Notes: generated by a model from the sequence alone, not told the origin. Positions 35,884 through 45,911 are shown, counted from the first letter of the stretch. The stretch is DNA of 64,000 bases from an uncultured Lachnospiraceae bacterium (GCA_910586405.1 CAJUII010000002.1:30967-94966), one strand, 5' to 3'. Numbers and translations are program-made.

Positions 35884-36885
35884 TTAACGGCTTGCGTCGG
35901 CATCTGTTGCCGAATCTCTTGGCACATCCTCGATCAGCATCATCTCATTGTACTTCATCATCACTTTATCCACCGCATAACCACCGATCTGCACTGGGTT
36001 TTCGACGCCCCTTAGATTCTCTCGAATCAACGTCATATGATCTGCACCGCAGGCATATGCATGTGGATATCCGCCGCCAAAGCGCGGATTGACCTCCGAG
36101 ATATAGTAGACACCGTTCTGCTCAAAGAGATCGATGTCAATCTGCCCGGCAAATCCACTCTCCTCCACAAATTTTGTGATGTGTGCAAAGAGCTTCTCGT
36201 CGATAAAGGAGACTGCCTTGTCCGTCTCACCAGCCCGCATCACCAGCTTTTTTTTGGTGAAGATGGACACTACTTTTCTGCTGATCAGGTCGATATAGAC
36301 ATCGGCGCCAATCTCCTGTCCCGTCATATACTCCTGTATAATCATCTGCTCACCATGTGCAAACAAAAATGCTGCCGTCTCCATGTCGTCTGCCCTGGCA
36401 ATCTGGATGCTCGCACTGCCCTTCATCGGCTTCACAAACACAGGAAAATGGACTTCCCCCTGCGCGAGCGCCCCGCAAAACGACTCCATCGTGCGATAGG
36501 TCTTAGCACAAGGATAGCCGTGCGCCTCCATCCAGCAATACAACTCCCACTTGTTGAGTGTGCGCTCGCACAGCGCATAGTCTGAGCCAATGATCGTGAC
36601 GCCCAGCGCCCGAAACTGCGTCTCGTGCGCCGCGATCAGAGACAGCTCTGGGTCAATCAGTGAGAGCACTCCTGTCACGGCTTCCTTCTTGCAGATTTCG
36701 TAGATGACATCAAGATATTCTGGTGCGGTAATCCGCGGCACAATATAGTGGGCATCCGCCTCATAGAGCGCTGGTGCATAAGGACTGCAATCTGTGCAGA
36801 TAACACGCCCTTCCCCCGCAAAAGCCGCCTTAAAATACTGGACTACTTTATCTCTTGTCCCACAGCTTAATATTAACAGATTCAT
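35884..36885 (-). CDS. ATP-grasp ligase, carbamoyl-phosphate-synthase-like
   Basis: The protein has 333 residues. The N-terminal pre-ATP-grasp domain opens MNLLILSCGTRDKVVQYFKA. The ATP-binding lysine region is FPVFVKPMKGSASIQIA, then MIIQEYMTGQEIGADVYIDL, and the Mg2+-binding end EVNPRFGGGYPHAYACG. ATP-grasp enzymes join a carboxylate to an amine or thiol through an acyl phosphate. It sits beside a PLP enzyme and between the phosphoglycosyl transferase and the PglA-like gene. I therefore infer that it couples an amino acid or other carboxylate to an amino sugar, or an amine to a uronic acid. Substrate unproven. Confidence 0.82.
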   Translation of the reverse strand: MNLLILSCGTRDKVVQYFKAAFAGEGRVICTDCSPYAPALYEADAHYIVPRITAPEYLDVIYEICKKEAVTGVLSLIDPELSLIAAHETQFRALGVTIIGSDYALCERTLNKWELYCWMEAHGYPCAKTYRTMESFCGALAQGEVHFPVFVKPMKGSASIQIARADDMETAAFLFAHGEQMIIQEYMTGQEIGADVYIDLISRKVVSIFTKKKLVMRAGETDKAVSFIDEKLFAHITKFVEESGFAGQIDIDLFEQNGVYYISEVNPRFGGGYPHAYACGADHMTLIRENLRGVENPVQIGGYAVDKVMMKYNEMMLIEDVPRDSATDADASR

Positions 36886-36951
36886 AATGCTGCACGGTCC
36901 TTTCTTTATCTACATTTTTTATCTACATTTTTTGTCTTCGTTTTATATATT

Positions 36952-37905
36952 CTAACCCTTATCAAGCCTGTCAAAAAACAGCGGTGCGCCGCCCGTGTGC
37001 AGGAACAGAATCGTCTTGCCGCCAATACCATGCGACGCAATATACTGTGACATTCCCCAGAATGCCTTTCCGACATATGTCGTATCCATCGGAATCCCCT
37101 CACTGCACATCATTGAGTCAATCACATCCAGAATCTCCCTTGTGTGCTTCCCATATCCGCCGCAGCGGTACGCATCGTCAAAAATCAGCAATTCCTCCCG
37201 GTACAGTTTTTCATATGCTGCACCCAGATACGCCTCAATGCTCTCCCGGACGACCTCCCGTCCGCGCGCCATCTCCCGCGCGATGCTGATTCCGATAATT
37301 CTGCGGGACAAGTCCTGCGCCAAAAGCTGTCCGCACACAAGCCCCGCCTGTGTCGCTCCGGTTCCTGACGCATGGAAAATATAGTCAAAATGAACGCCCA
37401 TCTGTGCTTCCTGTTCACAGATTTCATGGTATGCCCTGACATAACTGTGTGTGCCGGGATTCCCATGTCCTCCACCGGTTATAAAGTAAGGCTTTTTACC
37501 TTCTTTTATAAAGTGCGCCTTCCTGTTCTCTATCGTCTGTGCGACCTCCGTTACAGGACAGGTCTCGATAACGGCGCCAAACTGTGTGACCATCCTTGTA
37601 TTATACAGGATTTCCCGATTTTCCTCCGGGGAGATGACATGGCACTGTAATCCCATTGCCGCCGCCATATTGGCGATGATCCGGCAGTGATTCGAGCTGT
37701 TGCTGCCGTAGGTCATGACCACATCCGCACCGCTGTCCTTGATTTCTTTATAGAATTCTGCTGCTTTTCGCACCTTATTTCCGCCAAAGCTAAAGGGCAG
37801 CAGATCATCGCGTTTGATCCAGAACTGATTCTGACCGCATTTCATCCTAAGCGGTGTGACCGGTGTGACCGGCAGCGGCTGTTCAAATAGTGCAAGCTGA
37901 TTCAT
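36952..37905 (-). CDS. PLP-dependent ACC deaminase / D-cysteine desulfhydrase family enzyme
   Basis: This 317-residue fold-type II PLP enzyme has the lysine motif [12 protein letters not shown] near residue 45, the substrate loop [20 protein letters not shown], the phosphate-binding region [17 protein letters not shown] and the C-terminal HTGGAPLFF. Members cleave ACC or D-Cys or act on other small amino acids. AAGGAGG precedes the ATG, which overlaps the stop of the sugar transferase gene (ATGA). Its place in a glycan operon next to an ATP-grasp gene suggests that it makes or processes the amino acid used there. The 66-bp gap after it contains only a short A/T-rich tandem duplication. Confidence 0.8.
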   Translation of the reverse strand: MNQLALFEQPLPVTPVTPLRMKCGQNQFWIKRDDLLPFSFGGNKVRKAAEFYKEIKDSGADVVMTYGSNSSNHCRIIANMAAAMGLQCHVISPEENREILYNTRMVTQFGAVIETCPVTEVAQTIENRKAHFIKEGKKPYFITGGGHGNPGTHSYVRAYHEICEQEAQMGVHFDYIFHASGTGATQAGLVCGQLLAQDLSRRIIGISIAREMARGREVVRESIEAYLGAAYEKLYREELLIFDDAYRCGGYGKHTREILDVIDSMMCSEGIPMDTTYVGKAFWGMSQYIASHGIGGKTILFLHTGGAPLFFDRLDKG

Positions 37906-38522
37906 CCTGCCCCTCCTTTTTTCCTGTATTCATCAAAGTCTGCGACAACCTGATCTGCACCCGACAGCGTTCCAGACCGCTTCACAACCTTTGCGACTGT
38001 CAAGAACAGTATTTTCAAATCCAGACCGAAGCTGAGATGATCCACGTACTCTAAGTCATAGGCAAACCGCGCCTCCCATCCCAGTGCATTTCTGCCGTTC
38101 ACCTGCGCAAGTCCTGTCAGACCTGGCCGCACATCATGCCGCCTGCGCTCCTCCTTCGTGTAATAGGGCAGATACCGCACCAGAAGCGGTCTTGGTCCGA
38201 TGAGACTCATATCCCCATTTAATATGTTCCACAACTCCGGCAGCTCGTCTAGGCTGGTCGATCGGAGCAGCCTTCCGAATTTGGTGAGGCGCTGCTCGTC
38301 CGGCAGCAGCGCACCGCTTGCGTCCCGCGCATCTGTCATTGTCCTGAATTTGCACAGCTTAAAGATTTTCTCATGATATCCGGGGCGCTCCTGGTGAAAG
38401 ATGACAGGCGCGCCAAGTTTTACGCGCACCAGCAGCGCCGTGACCAACAACACTGGACTCAGAATCACCAGCGCTGTCAGCGAGATGAAAATATCCAACA
38501 ACCGTTTTATTTTCTGATACAT
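37902..38522 (-). CDS. Monotopic phosphoglycosyl transferase, PglC-like
   Basis: This 206-residue protein is the small PglC size class. One N-terminal re-entrant hydrophobic helix ([20 protein letters not shown]) is followed by [20 protein letters not shown], the catalytic Asp-Glu pair in [25 protein letters not shown] and [14 protein letters not shown]. The enzyme moves a sugar phosphate from UDP-sugar to undecaprenyl phosphate at the inner membrane face, the first committed step of glycan assembly. With the PglF- and PglE-like genes upstream, a bacillosamine-type amino sugar is the expected substrate. Confidence 0.92.
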   Translation of the reverse strand: MYQKIKRLLDIFISLTALVILSPVLLVTALLVRVKLGAPVIFHQERPGYHEKIFKLCKFRTMTDARDASGALLPDEQRLTKFGRLLRSTSLDELPELWNILNGDMSLIGPRPLLVRYLPYYTKEERRRHDVRPGLTGLAQVNGRNALGWEARFAYDLEYVDHLSFGLDLKILFLTVAKVVKRSGTLSGADQVVADFDEYRKKGGAG

Positions 38523-38587
38523 ATGTTTTTATCCTCTAAAATCTAAATCTCCTTCATTTCCTATCTTTTTCTTCCATCCCGTCTCTT

Positions 38588-39745
38588 TCATACAAAGAGC
38601 GCTCTGATAATCGCAATGATCTTGTCCATATCCTCATCCGTGTTCTTGATATCGCTCGGCAGGCACATCCCGCGGGCAAAGATATCCTCGCTGACGCTCA
38701 CGCCGCTCCCGTTGTGGTTAAAAAAGTCGCACGCTGCAAAGACAGGCTGCATGTGCATCGGCTTCCAGATTGGGCGCGACTCAATATTTTCCGCCTCAAG
38801 CGCATCCATCACCCTGTCCGGCGTCACGCTGCTGCCCCTGGCAATCGCCATGCCGGAAAGCCAGTTGTTCGCATCTCCCTTTGGATTCAACGGATTCATC
38901 ATAATCTCTGAGATATCGGCAAACGCTTCACAGTACCGCTGATAAATCGCCTTCTTGCGCTGTATGTGCTCATCCAGATGCATCAGCTGTCCCCGTCCGA
39001 TGCCTGCGTCGATATTGCTCATCCGGTAATTATAGCCAATCTTGGAATGCTGATAGTGCCGCGCCGGGTCCCGCGCCTGTGTGGAGAGCACCCTCGCCTC
39101 CTGCACAAGCGCCTCCTCGGCAGACACCATCATCCCGCCGCCGGAGGTCGTGATAATCTTGTTGCCGTTAAAAGAATATATGCCAATCCGTCCAAAGGTC
39201 CCCGTCTGCTTTCCGCCGTATGTAGAGCCCAATGACTCTGCCGCGTCCTCCAGGATTGGTACATTGTGCCTTGCACATATCGCCGTGATCTCATCCATCT
39301 TCGCCGGCGTGCCATACAGATGTACGACCACTACCGCCTTGGGTGTCGGATATTTCTCAAACGCCCTCTCCAGAGCTTCCGGCGACATATTCCAGGTATC
39401 CGGCTCCGAGTCGATCAACACGGGAACTGCCTTCTCATAGACAATCGGATTGCAGCTTGCCGAAAATGTGAGTGATGACACAAACACGACATCCCCCTGT
39501 CCTACGCCAAGCAGTTTTAATCCCAGATGAATCGCTGCCGTCCCCGAACTCAGCGCCGCGGCATATCCACAGCCCGTATACGATGCAAGCTCTGTCTCAA
39601 AGCTGTTGACATTCGGTCCAAGCGGCGCGACCCAGTTGGTCTCAAATGCCTCCGCCACAAACCGCTGCTCATCACCGTGCATGGTGGGACTTGCGAGATA
39701 AATTCTCTTGAGATTTTTTCGGTTGTTGCTCATATTGTCCTTCAT
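38588..39745 (-). CDS. DegT/DnrJ aminotransferase, PglE-like
   Basis: The product has 385 residues from ATG 39745, where AGGAG stands 7 bp upstream. ATG 39733 is an alternative. The sequence RIYLASPTMHGDEQRFVAEA matches the PglE opening. The PLP site is in IYSFNGNKIITTSGGGMMVS, with Lys as the imine residue. The enzyme would aminate C4 of UDP-4-keto-6-deoxy-GlcNAc made by the PglF-like product. The coding region overlaps the 3' end of the pglF-like gene by 62-74 bp in another frame, which is unusual here. No PglD-type left-handed-helix acetyltransferase gene follows. Confidence 0.87.
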   Translation of the reverse strand: MKDNMSNNRKNLKRIYLASPTMHGDEQRFVAEAFETNWVAPLGPNVNSFETELASYTGCGYAAALSSGTAAIHLGLKLLGVGQGDVVFVSSLTFSASCNPIVYEKAVPVLIDSEPDTWNMSPEALERAFEKYPTPKAVVVVHLYGTPAKMDEITAICARHNVPILEDAAESLGSTYGGKQTGTFGRIGIYSFNGNKIITTSGGGMMVSAEEALVQEARVLSTQARDPARHYQHSKIGYNYRMSNIDAGIGRGQLMHLDEHIQRKKAIYQRYCEAFADISEIMMNPLNPKGDANNWLSGMAIARGSSVTPDRVMDALEAENIESRPIWKPMHMQPVFAACDFFNHNGSGVSVSEDIFARGMCLPSDIKNTDEDMDKIIAIIRALFV

Positions 39746-41618
39746 ATTCATACTCCTCCCCGCCCACATTGGGCACGTAAGTGGGCACGATCTCCTGTAT
39801 CAGAGACCGCACATCCACACATTCATTTTCTACCGCTTGTTTTAGATTATTGAGCTGCACATAAAATAATGTCTCGTCAAACTCAATCGGTCTGCCAATA
39901 TGAATCAGCTTATTTGCAGTATCCGTCAGCCCCTCCTCGCTCATGAGAATCTCCTCATAGAGTTTCTCGCCGGGCCGTAACCCTGTAAATTCAATCTTAA
40001 TATCCTCATCCACCTTATACCCGGATAGCCGGATCAGGTTCTTGGCCAAATCCAGGATTTTGACAGGCTCACCCATGTCAAGCACAAAGATCTCGCCGCC
40101 CCTGGCATAGACGCCCGCTTGCAGGACGAGCGATACCGCCTCCGAGATCGTCATAAAATAACGGATGATATCAGGATGCGTCACTGTCACCGGACCGCCC
40201 GCTGCAATCTGCTTTTTGAACAGCGGAATCACACTGCCGTTGCTCCCTAAGACGTTTCCAAACCGCACTGCCACAAACTCTGTCTCATAGTGGCGGTTGT
40301 AGGTCTGAATAATCATCTCGCAGATGCGCTTGCTCGCCCCCATAATGTTCGTCGGATTGACCGCCTTGTCCGTGGAGATCATGACAAATTTTTTCACGCC
40401 GTTCTGCACGGCAGCCTGCGCTGTCTTCCACGTGCCAAAGACATTGTTTTTGATCGCCTCGTTGGGACTTACCTCCATCAGCGGCACATGCTTGTGCGCA
40501 GCCGCGTGATAGATTATATCTGGGTGATATTCCTTCATAATGCTGTTGATGCGGTTCGTGTTTCTCACAGAGGCGATGAGCACCACCAAATCCAGCTTCG
40601 GATACCGCTGCTTTAATTCCTGTTGAATCTCGTAGGCATTGTTTTCATAAATGTCAACGATAATCAGCCGCGCCGGTTTATGTCCCGCAATCTGACGACA
40701 CAGCTCACTGCCGATCGAGCCGCCCCCTCCTGTCACCATAATCACCTGATTTTTGACATAATTCAAAATGGAATCCAGATCAACCTTGATGGGATCGCGC
40801 CCCAGCAAATCCTCCACATCCACGTCTCTGAGCTTACTGACATTGACCTCACCGTTTACAAGCTGATAGATGCCTGGCAGCGTCCTCAGCTTACAGCTCG
40901 TCTCTTTGCAGATTTCAACAAGCGCCTTCATCGTCGCGCGGTTTGCCGACGGTATCGCAATAAAAATCTCATCGATACCATACAGCGCGGCGTACTCCAC
41001 AATCCTTTCGCGTCCGCCTACAATCTTGATGCCCTGTATAAACCTGCCCCACTTGCTCTCATCATCATCGATAATACACTTGATGGTCATGGTGCTGTAG
41101 CTGCTGTTGACAATCTCTTTAATCACCGTATTTCCGGCATCTCCGGCACCGATGATCATCACGCGCGTCCCGTTTTTGCGGTTCTGCGCCTTGTGCCGCA
41201 TCCCCCGCATGATGCGGTAGGAAAACCGGGTACAGGTCGTAAGCCCCGTCAGCACCAGCGCGTAGGTGAAATAATAGCTTCTGGGAATCGGATAGTTGAG
41301 AATCCGCATTCCTGCAAAATCCAGTATCGCGCTTAGAATACATCCTGCCAGAATATTCTGTACCTCCGCCGTCCCCGCAAATGCCCACAGACTGTGATAC
41401 AGCTTAAAAATGTAAAAGATCACCAGTGTCATCACCACATTCGGCACCATGATATTCCACGCCGAGCTCAAATATACCTCTGGAATGTCCTTATAATTTA
41501 ATTCAAAGCGAAACCACAGTGGTACAATGCTTGCGATACATACGGTCATAATGTCCAGAATCACAAGCACGATTCTTCTGTGTAAAAGCTGTAGATTGAT
41601 ATGATTTAACTTATTCAT
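39672..41618 (-). CDS. Membrane UDP-GlcNAc 4,6-dehydratase, PglF/WbpM-like
   Basis: This 648-residue protein has four N-terminal TM helices (about 15-125), then a CoA-binding-like Rossmann domain (IIGAGDAGNTVIKEI) and a C-terminal SDR dehydratase domain opening VTGGGGSIGSELCRQI. The active region reads STDKAVNPTNIMGASKRICE, with Met in place of the usual Tyr, as in WbpM/PglF-type enzymes. It converts UDP-GlcNAc to the 4-keto-6-deoxy sugar for the PglE-like aminotransferase. The C-terminus is extended by a Glu/Gln/Ser-rich tail that overlaps the next gene. Confidence 0.9.
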   Translation of the reverse strand: MNKLNHINLQLLHRRIVLVILDIMTVCIASIVPLWFRFELNYKDIPEVYLSSAWNIMVPNVVMTLVIFYIFKLYHSLWAFAGTAEVQNILAGCILSAILDFAGMRILNYPIPRSYYFTYALVLTGLTTCTRFSYRIMRGMRHKAQNRKNGTRVMIIGAGDAGNTVIKEIVNSSYSTMTIKCIIDDDESKWGRFIQGIKIVGGRERIVEYAALYGIDEIFIAIPSANRATMKALVEICKETSCKLRTLPGIYQLVNGEVNVSKLRDVDVEDLLGRDPIKVDLDSILNYVKNQVIMVTGGGGSIGSELCRQIAGHKPARLIIVDIYENNAYEIQQELKQRYPKLDLVVLIASVRNTNRINSIMKEYHPDIIYHAAAHKHVPLMEVSPNEAIKNNVFGTWKTAQAAVQNGVKKFVMISTDKAVNPTNIMGASKRICEMIIQTYNRHYETEFVAVRFGNVLGSNGSVIPLFKKQIAAGGPVTVTHPDIIRYFMTISEAVSLVLQAGVYARGGEIFVLDMGEPVKILDLAKNLIRLSGYKVDEDIKIEFTGLRPGEKLYEEILMSEEGLTDTANKLIHIGRPIEFDETLFYVQLNNLKQAVENECVDVRSLIQEIVPTYVPNVGGEEYEYEGQYEQQPKKSQENLSRKSHHAR

Positions 41619-41643
41619 AATATTGTAACTGCCTCCCGGCTCT

Positions 41644-44286
41644 TTATCTTGCGGTTCCCTCGCAGTCCCGCATCAAGAGCATCTGCATCAGTATAAAGCC
41701 AAAACCTGCCGGAATGCATGGATGATAAGCCCACTCCGTCAAACTGATAAACCCAAATACAACCACGATCGAAAATGGTACGAGCACGATGCTGTACCTG
41801 CCTCCATGATCGAGAAAAAGCCTGATCGCGCGCCACAAGGTCAACGCACACAGCACCAGAAACAACAGCCCTGCAATCAATCCGAAATTATACGCCACCT
41901 GTAGATAGGAATTGTGCGCGTGGGCGTACTCATCGCCCTTCTTGTCCTCCGGCCCCATCTTAGGATGCCCATGAAAACGGATTGCATTGATATAATCCTG
42001 AAAAATCTCAAACCTGCCATTCGAAATATCAGTGCTGTCAGAGCTGTCCATTTCTTCCTGCTCCTGTGAAAAGCTGCGCCGCTCCAGCCCTGCCAAATCT
42101 CTCCCCGCAAAGGCCAGCGTCCCCGCCTCCCGCCGCGTGAGATTCTCGCCACCGGCATCCGCCGCCTGCCCGCCGCCTGCTGTCTGGAATCTGCCAAACA
42201 GTGTGGCAAAGAAGCGCCGCACAGTCATATATTTGTCTGAGTCGATGGGATCCCCCTCATATATCATAAAGTTTCTGTCCTGAAATTCAATCTCATAACG
42301 CACAGGATCATTCACAACTGCCGGAATCATCCTGACTGCGGTAAACACCATCGGAAAGCTGACAAGGCACACTGCCGCAAGCATCCCCAGCTCCGACAGA
42401 ATCCTAAGCGCGCTTTTCTGATACGCCACCGCGGTGATGGCTACGATCATCGCCACCGTCACAAGCGTTGTGAGAAACGCTGTCCTCGACATCGAGAGCA
42501 GGATAAACCCAACCGCACAGGCAGTCACAAAATATTCAGGACAGCAGAACACCAGCATATTTCTGCGGGTCTTTAACTTGCCATAGAGCCGTGCAAGCGC
42601 CGCGCCAAACACGACTGCCAAATACATCCCTGTGCAGGCTACGGTGTGGAACATGCCGCCGTAGCGGTAGAGCATCCAGTAATGATGCGGCCGATGCTCC
42701 AAACAAAAAAGTGTCACCAGCGCAAAGTTTAGCAGAATGCCGTTGCTGAAATTCCTGAGAAAACGGCAATTTGAAGCGAGGGTGTTTGGCGAAAAAAGAA
42801 ATGCCGCAAACGGCAGCGTCGCCGTAAAAACCCATACCTTCTCATATCGATATGCATACATCAACAAGCTAAATACAATCCACAATACGCTGTACCAAAA
42901 CCGCTGCCTGTCCCGGACAAACTGCCTTATAATCTGCGGTCCGTTCTTAGAAAACGCCCCCGTCTGCACCCATCCCGCCACGATAGTCAAAAGCAGCAGT
43001 CCCCATGATACCACCACGCCGCAGGTAAGCCGCGCCAGGAGCAGTTCCTTCTCATCTCCCTGCACAAAGCTGCAATAATACACAGAGCCCGCAGTCCCGA
43101 CAATCAGCCACACCGCACTGAGCTTGTTGACAAACTGCTTTTCATGATAATTCATCAGGAGCGCAATCGCAAAAAAGATCAGCATCCATCTGGTATTGGT
43201 ATAGTGATAAAAGTTACGGTCCGCATTGACATACTGGCACAACGCATAGAACAGCAGCCCGAAGCTGACCGTCTGAATATAGTTTCTCCACGTGAGCCAC
43301 AGAATGCTGCCCGCCGGCCTCTTAGATCGCTTTTTTGGCCGCAGGACCCTTGACACGCGCCACAAAGAACCGATCAGCCACGCATCCGCGACGACAATGC
43401 CGACTGCAAAGAAAAGTCTATCCCACACCTCTGCGCCAAAACGGTTTAAGAGGACTGCATACACAAACAGCGCCGCCGACAAAAGCACTCCCAGCGCTGC
43501 CGCACTGATTCTGACAATCCTGCCAATACGCGGCGAATCCTGCATCAAACGTTCATCGTAGTGCTGTACCAGCATTAAGATCAACAGATATACCACTGCT
43601 GCCACCCCCAGAATCAGCAGATCATACAGAAGAATCCCAACCACTGAAAGCGGGCTTGTATAGTCAAAATCAGCGACTAGACTGACTTCCTCATTGATAA
43701 TGCCGTCAATATATAATGTGCCGTTCTCCTCCTGTGCAAGCGCCACTCTGTCCCCGACAGGAAGCGTGTAGTCCGCACTGCTCTCCTCGCTTATGAGGAC
43801 TTCATAATAATACGCCTGCCCCTGCTCGACATCCAGATCTGGCTTTGCTGTCAGAAATCCGTTTTTGGCGATGATCCTGCTGTCCGCCTCCTCCTCATAG
43901 ATACAGGAAAATTCGTCATCGTACAACCGAAAAAGAACGCGCTCAAATCCAGTGTCACCATCACGTATCGTACACCCCATATACAGTGTGACCTGATACA
44001 GATGATCCTGTGTGAAGTTTACCATTTGCAGCTTCTTGTCCACAGCGGTAAACGGCTCACCCGCAACCCCTGCCTTCGCCGGATGATCATACGCCTTCTG
44101 CCTTGACAGCAGATGATTCTGCACCAGCCCCATTGGAAAGACGCGCATCATCAAAATAAACGCGGCCGTTGCCACCACAATCTGAATCACCGCATTTCGT
44201 TTCGCATATGTTCTGGCATGCTCACTGTTGGAAAATGTGCAGGCAATGATATCTTTAATATAGAAATTTATCCTGTTTTGTTTCAT
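41644..44286 (-). CDS. O-antigen ligase/polymerase (Wzy_C superfamily) membrane protein
   Basis: The protein has 880 residues. GGAGGGG precedes ATG 44286. TM1 lies near 38-55, and a beta-rich extracytoplasmic domain at about 60-215 precedes the polytopic part (12 or more helices). The large periplasm-type loop near 640-790 ends in AHAHNSYLQVAYNFGLIAG, the signature of WaaL/Wzy/PglL proteins. It may polymerise repeat units or transfer the finished glycan to protein or wall. The extra N-terminal extracellular domain is unusual for Wzy. It has its own promoter-like sequence upstream (44348-44376). Confidence 0.82.
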   Translation of the reverse strand: MKQNRINFYIKDIIACTFSNSEHARTYAKRNAVIQIVVATAAFILMMRVFPMGLVQNHLLSRQKAYDHPAKAGVAGEPFTAVDKKLQMVNFTQDHLYQVTLYMGCTIRDGDTGFERVLFRLYDDEFSCIYEEEADSRIIAKNGFLTAKPDLDVEQGQAYYYEVLISEESSADYTLPVGDRVALAQEENGTLYIDGIINEEVSLVADFDYTSPLSVVGILLYDLLILGVAAVVYLLILMLVQHYDERLMQDSPRIGRIVRISAAALGVLLSAALFVYAVLLNRFGAEVWDRLFFAVGIVVADAWLIGSLWRVSRVLRPKKRSKRPAGSILWLTWRNYIQTVSFGLLFYALCQYVNADRNFYHYTNTRWMLIFFAIALLMNYHEKQFVNKLSAVWLIVGTAGSVYYCSFVQGDEKELLLARLTCGVVVSWGLLLLTIVAGWVQTGAFSKNGPQIIRQFVRDRQRFWYSVLWIVFSLLMYAYRYEKVWVFTATLPFAAFLFSPNTLASNCRFLRNFSNGILLNFALVTLFCLEHRPHHYWMLYRYGGMFHTVACTGMYLAVVFGAALARLYGKLKTRRNMLVFCCPEYFVTACAVGFILLSMSRTAFLTTLVTVAMIVAITAVAYQKSALRILSELGMLAAVCLVSFPMVFTAVRMIPAVVNDPVRYEIEFQDRNFMIYEGDPIDSDKYMTVRRFFATLFGRFQTAGGGQAADAGGENLTRREAGTLAFAGRDLAGLERRSFSQEQEEMDSSDSTDISNGRFEIFQDYINAIRFHGHPKMGPEDKKGDEYAHAHNSYLQVAYNFGLIAGLLFLVLCALTLWRAIRLFLDHGGRYSIVLVPFSIVVVFGFISLTEWAYHPCIPAGFGFILMQMLLMRDCEGTAR

Positions 44287-44347
44287 TTTCCCCTCCATTT
44301 TCCCTTTTATGCACGCTTAAATTCCAAATTTTTCCCTATGCGTATAG

Positions 44348-44376
44348 AGTATAGCACAATCCGTTTTTTTATACAA
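44348..44376 (-). promoter_or_regulatory. Internal sigmaA-like promoter upstream of the Wzy-like gene
   Basis: On the minus strand TTGTAT (44371-44376) and TATACT (44348-44353) are separated by 17 bp, within the 93-bp gap between the GT2 gene and the ligase/polymerase gene. Confidence 0.55.
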
Positions 44377-44379
44377 CAG

Positions 44380-45327
44380 TCACTCCCCACAATCTGTGTC
44401 ACCGCTGTGCGTCTCCTCACGCACCACATACTGCGGAGAATTGTTGATGCTGATATAAATCCGCCCGATATATTCCCCGATCAGTCCCAGCATAATCATG
44501 AGCATCCCGCCGATAAACACGACCGCCGCCATGAGCGAGCTAAACCCCAGCGGCACCTCCGGATTTACAAATTTTTTCACAACGGTATAGATGCCGTAGA
44601 GAAAGCCCGCACCTGCAAAGAAAGCACCTGTCATGGTGGCTATGCGCAGCGGCAGGATGGAGAACGCCGTAAACCCGTTAAACCACAATCCCAACAGCTT
44701 TTTCATCGTGTAGCCGGAGGTGCCGACCGCACGGCTCCTGTGGTTTACCGGCACATTGGAAATATTCCTGGTGGCACGCAGCACCAGCCCGATGATGTAC
44801 GGATAACTGTTCTCATACTTGAGCATACTGTCCACCACAAACCGCCTCGCGGCAAAATAGCTTGTCAGATGCAGGTCCTTTGGCTTCCCAAGCATAATCC
44901 TTGTCATGATATCATTCATCCATGTGCCAAAATTGCGGAAAGCGCTGTGCTTCTTATCCCCGTAACTTGCATAGACCACATCACTCCCGCACTCGATCTG
45001 TGCAAGCAGTTTTCCGACTTCATCCGCCGGCGTCTGACCGTCATCGTCCAGACAGACCACAATGTCACCGTCTGACCGGCGAAGTCCCGCCATCAGCGCC
45101 GCATGCTGACCAAAATTCTTTGCCAGACTGATCCCAGTGATGAAGCTGTACCGCGCGCACAGATTTTTGATCACCTCAAAGGTATCATCCGGCGAGCAGT
45201 CGTTAACCAGAATCACATCATACGTATATTCTGCCATCGATGCCATTGTGCGCTGTATTTCCGCCACTACGCTCTCGATCGTCCTCGCACTCCGATAGCA
45301 GGGAATGACAAAACTTATCTTACTCAT
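44380..45327 (-). CDS. GT2 polyprenyl-phosphate glycosyltransferase (ArnC/GtrB-like)
   Basis: The protein has 315 residues, with TAGGAGG just before ATG 45327. The GT-A domain opens ISFVIPCYRSARTIESVV, with VNDCSPDDTFEV and CLDDDGQTPADEVGKL as nucleotide-binding and DXD-like sites. Two C-terminal TM helices (about 230-255 and 265-290) follow. This is the ArnC/GtrB/DPM1 layout, which makes a polyprenyl-phosphate-linked sugar donor for GT-C enzymes on the outer face. Several GT-C-like proteins in the locus could use it. It lies 7 bp after the GNAT gene. Confidence 0.9.
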   Translation of the reverse strand: MSKISFVIPCYRSARTIESVVAEIQRTMASMAEYTYDVILVNDCSPDDTFEVIKNLCARYSFITGISLAKNFGQHAALMAGLRRSDGDIVVCLDDDGQTPADEVGKLLAQIECGSDVVYASYGDKKHSAFRNFGTWMNDIMTRIMLGKPKDLHLTSYFAARRFVVDSMLKYENSYPYIIGLVLRATRNISNVPVNHRSRAVGTSGYTMKKLLGLWFNGFTAFSILPLRIATMTGAFFAGAGFLYGIYTVVKKFVNPEVPLGFSSLMAAVVFIGGMLMIMLGLIGEYIGRIYISINNSPQYVVREETHSGDTDCGE

Positions 45328-45334
45328 AGTCCTC

Positions 45335-45901
45335 CTACCCTTCCTTGTCGGAAGCAATCTGTTCCTTTGGATTAAATATGCCAAAGAGGATTAAATCCTC
45401 ATACTGCCCATCCAGAAAATATTCATCCCTAAGATACGCCTCTTGGATGCTGCCCACTTTCTCGCTCATGCGGGCGCTCGCCGTATTGCGCGCCAGCACA
45501 CGCGAGACAACCTTGTGCAGTCCAAGCGTGTTGAAGGCATAGTCCAAAATCAGATGCCCCGCCTCTGTGCCGACACCCTTTCCATACGACTGTTCTTCCC
45601 CCAAGTAAATCCCCCACTCCGCCCGTCTGCTCTCGTCGTCAAAATTCTGGAGATACGCAGAGCCAAGCGGCATGTCGTCCTCATTCCTGCACACGATAAA
45701 CTGGTGCACCAGCCCTTTCATCACCTTGTTGGCAAGCCAGTTCTCGTGGTCCTCACGCGTGATGGGTTTTCGGTACAAAAAGTTTGCCACCACACTTGGC
45801 TGATTGCGCCACCGCACCGCCAGCTCTGTGTCCTCTGCGGTGATTGGTCTCAAATAAATCTGCTGTCCTCGCAGGATTAAGTCCTTTCTCACTGGTTCCA
45901 T
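45335..45901 (-). CDS. GNAT-family N-acetyltransferase (RimJ/RimL-type)
   Basis: The protein has 188 residues, with AAGGAG before the ATG. IYLRPITAEDTELAVRWRN is the usual start, RAEWGIYLGEEQSYGKGVGT is the acetyl-CoA-binding loop, and LHKVVSRVLARNTASARMSE the following strand-helix. It may N-acetylate the amino sugar made by the WecE-like aminotransferase two genes upstream, or replace the missing PglD. Sequence alone does not decide. Confidence 0.83.
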   Translation of the reverse strand: MEPVRKDLILRGQQIYLRPITAEDTELAVRWRNQPSVVANFLYRKPITREDHENWLANKVMKGLVHQFIVCRNEDDMPLGSAYLQNFDDESRRAEWGIYLGEEQSYGKGVGTEAGHLILDYAFNTLGLHKVVSRVLARNTASARMSEKVGSIQEAYLRDEYFLDGQYEDLILFGIFNPKEQIASDKEG

Positions 45902-45911
45902 ATCTGTCTCC

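Noticed and set aside
36901..36935. Short tandem duplication of an A/T-rich tract with atctacatttttt
   Set aside because: Only two copies of about 13 bp in a short spacer; no regulatory meaning can be supported.
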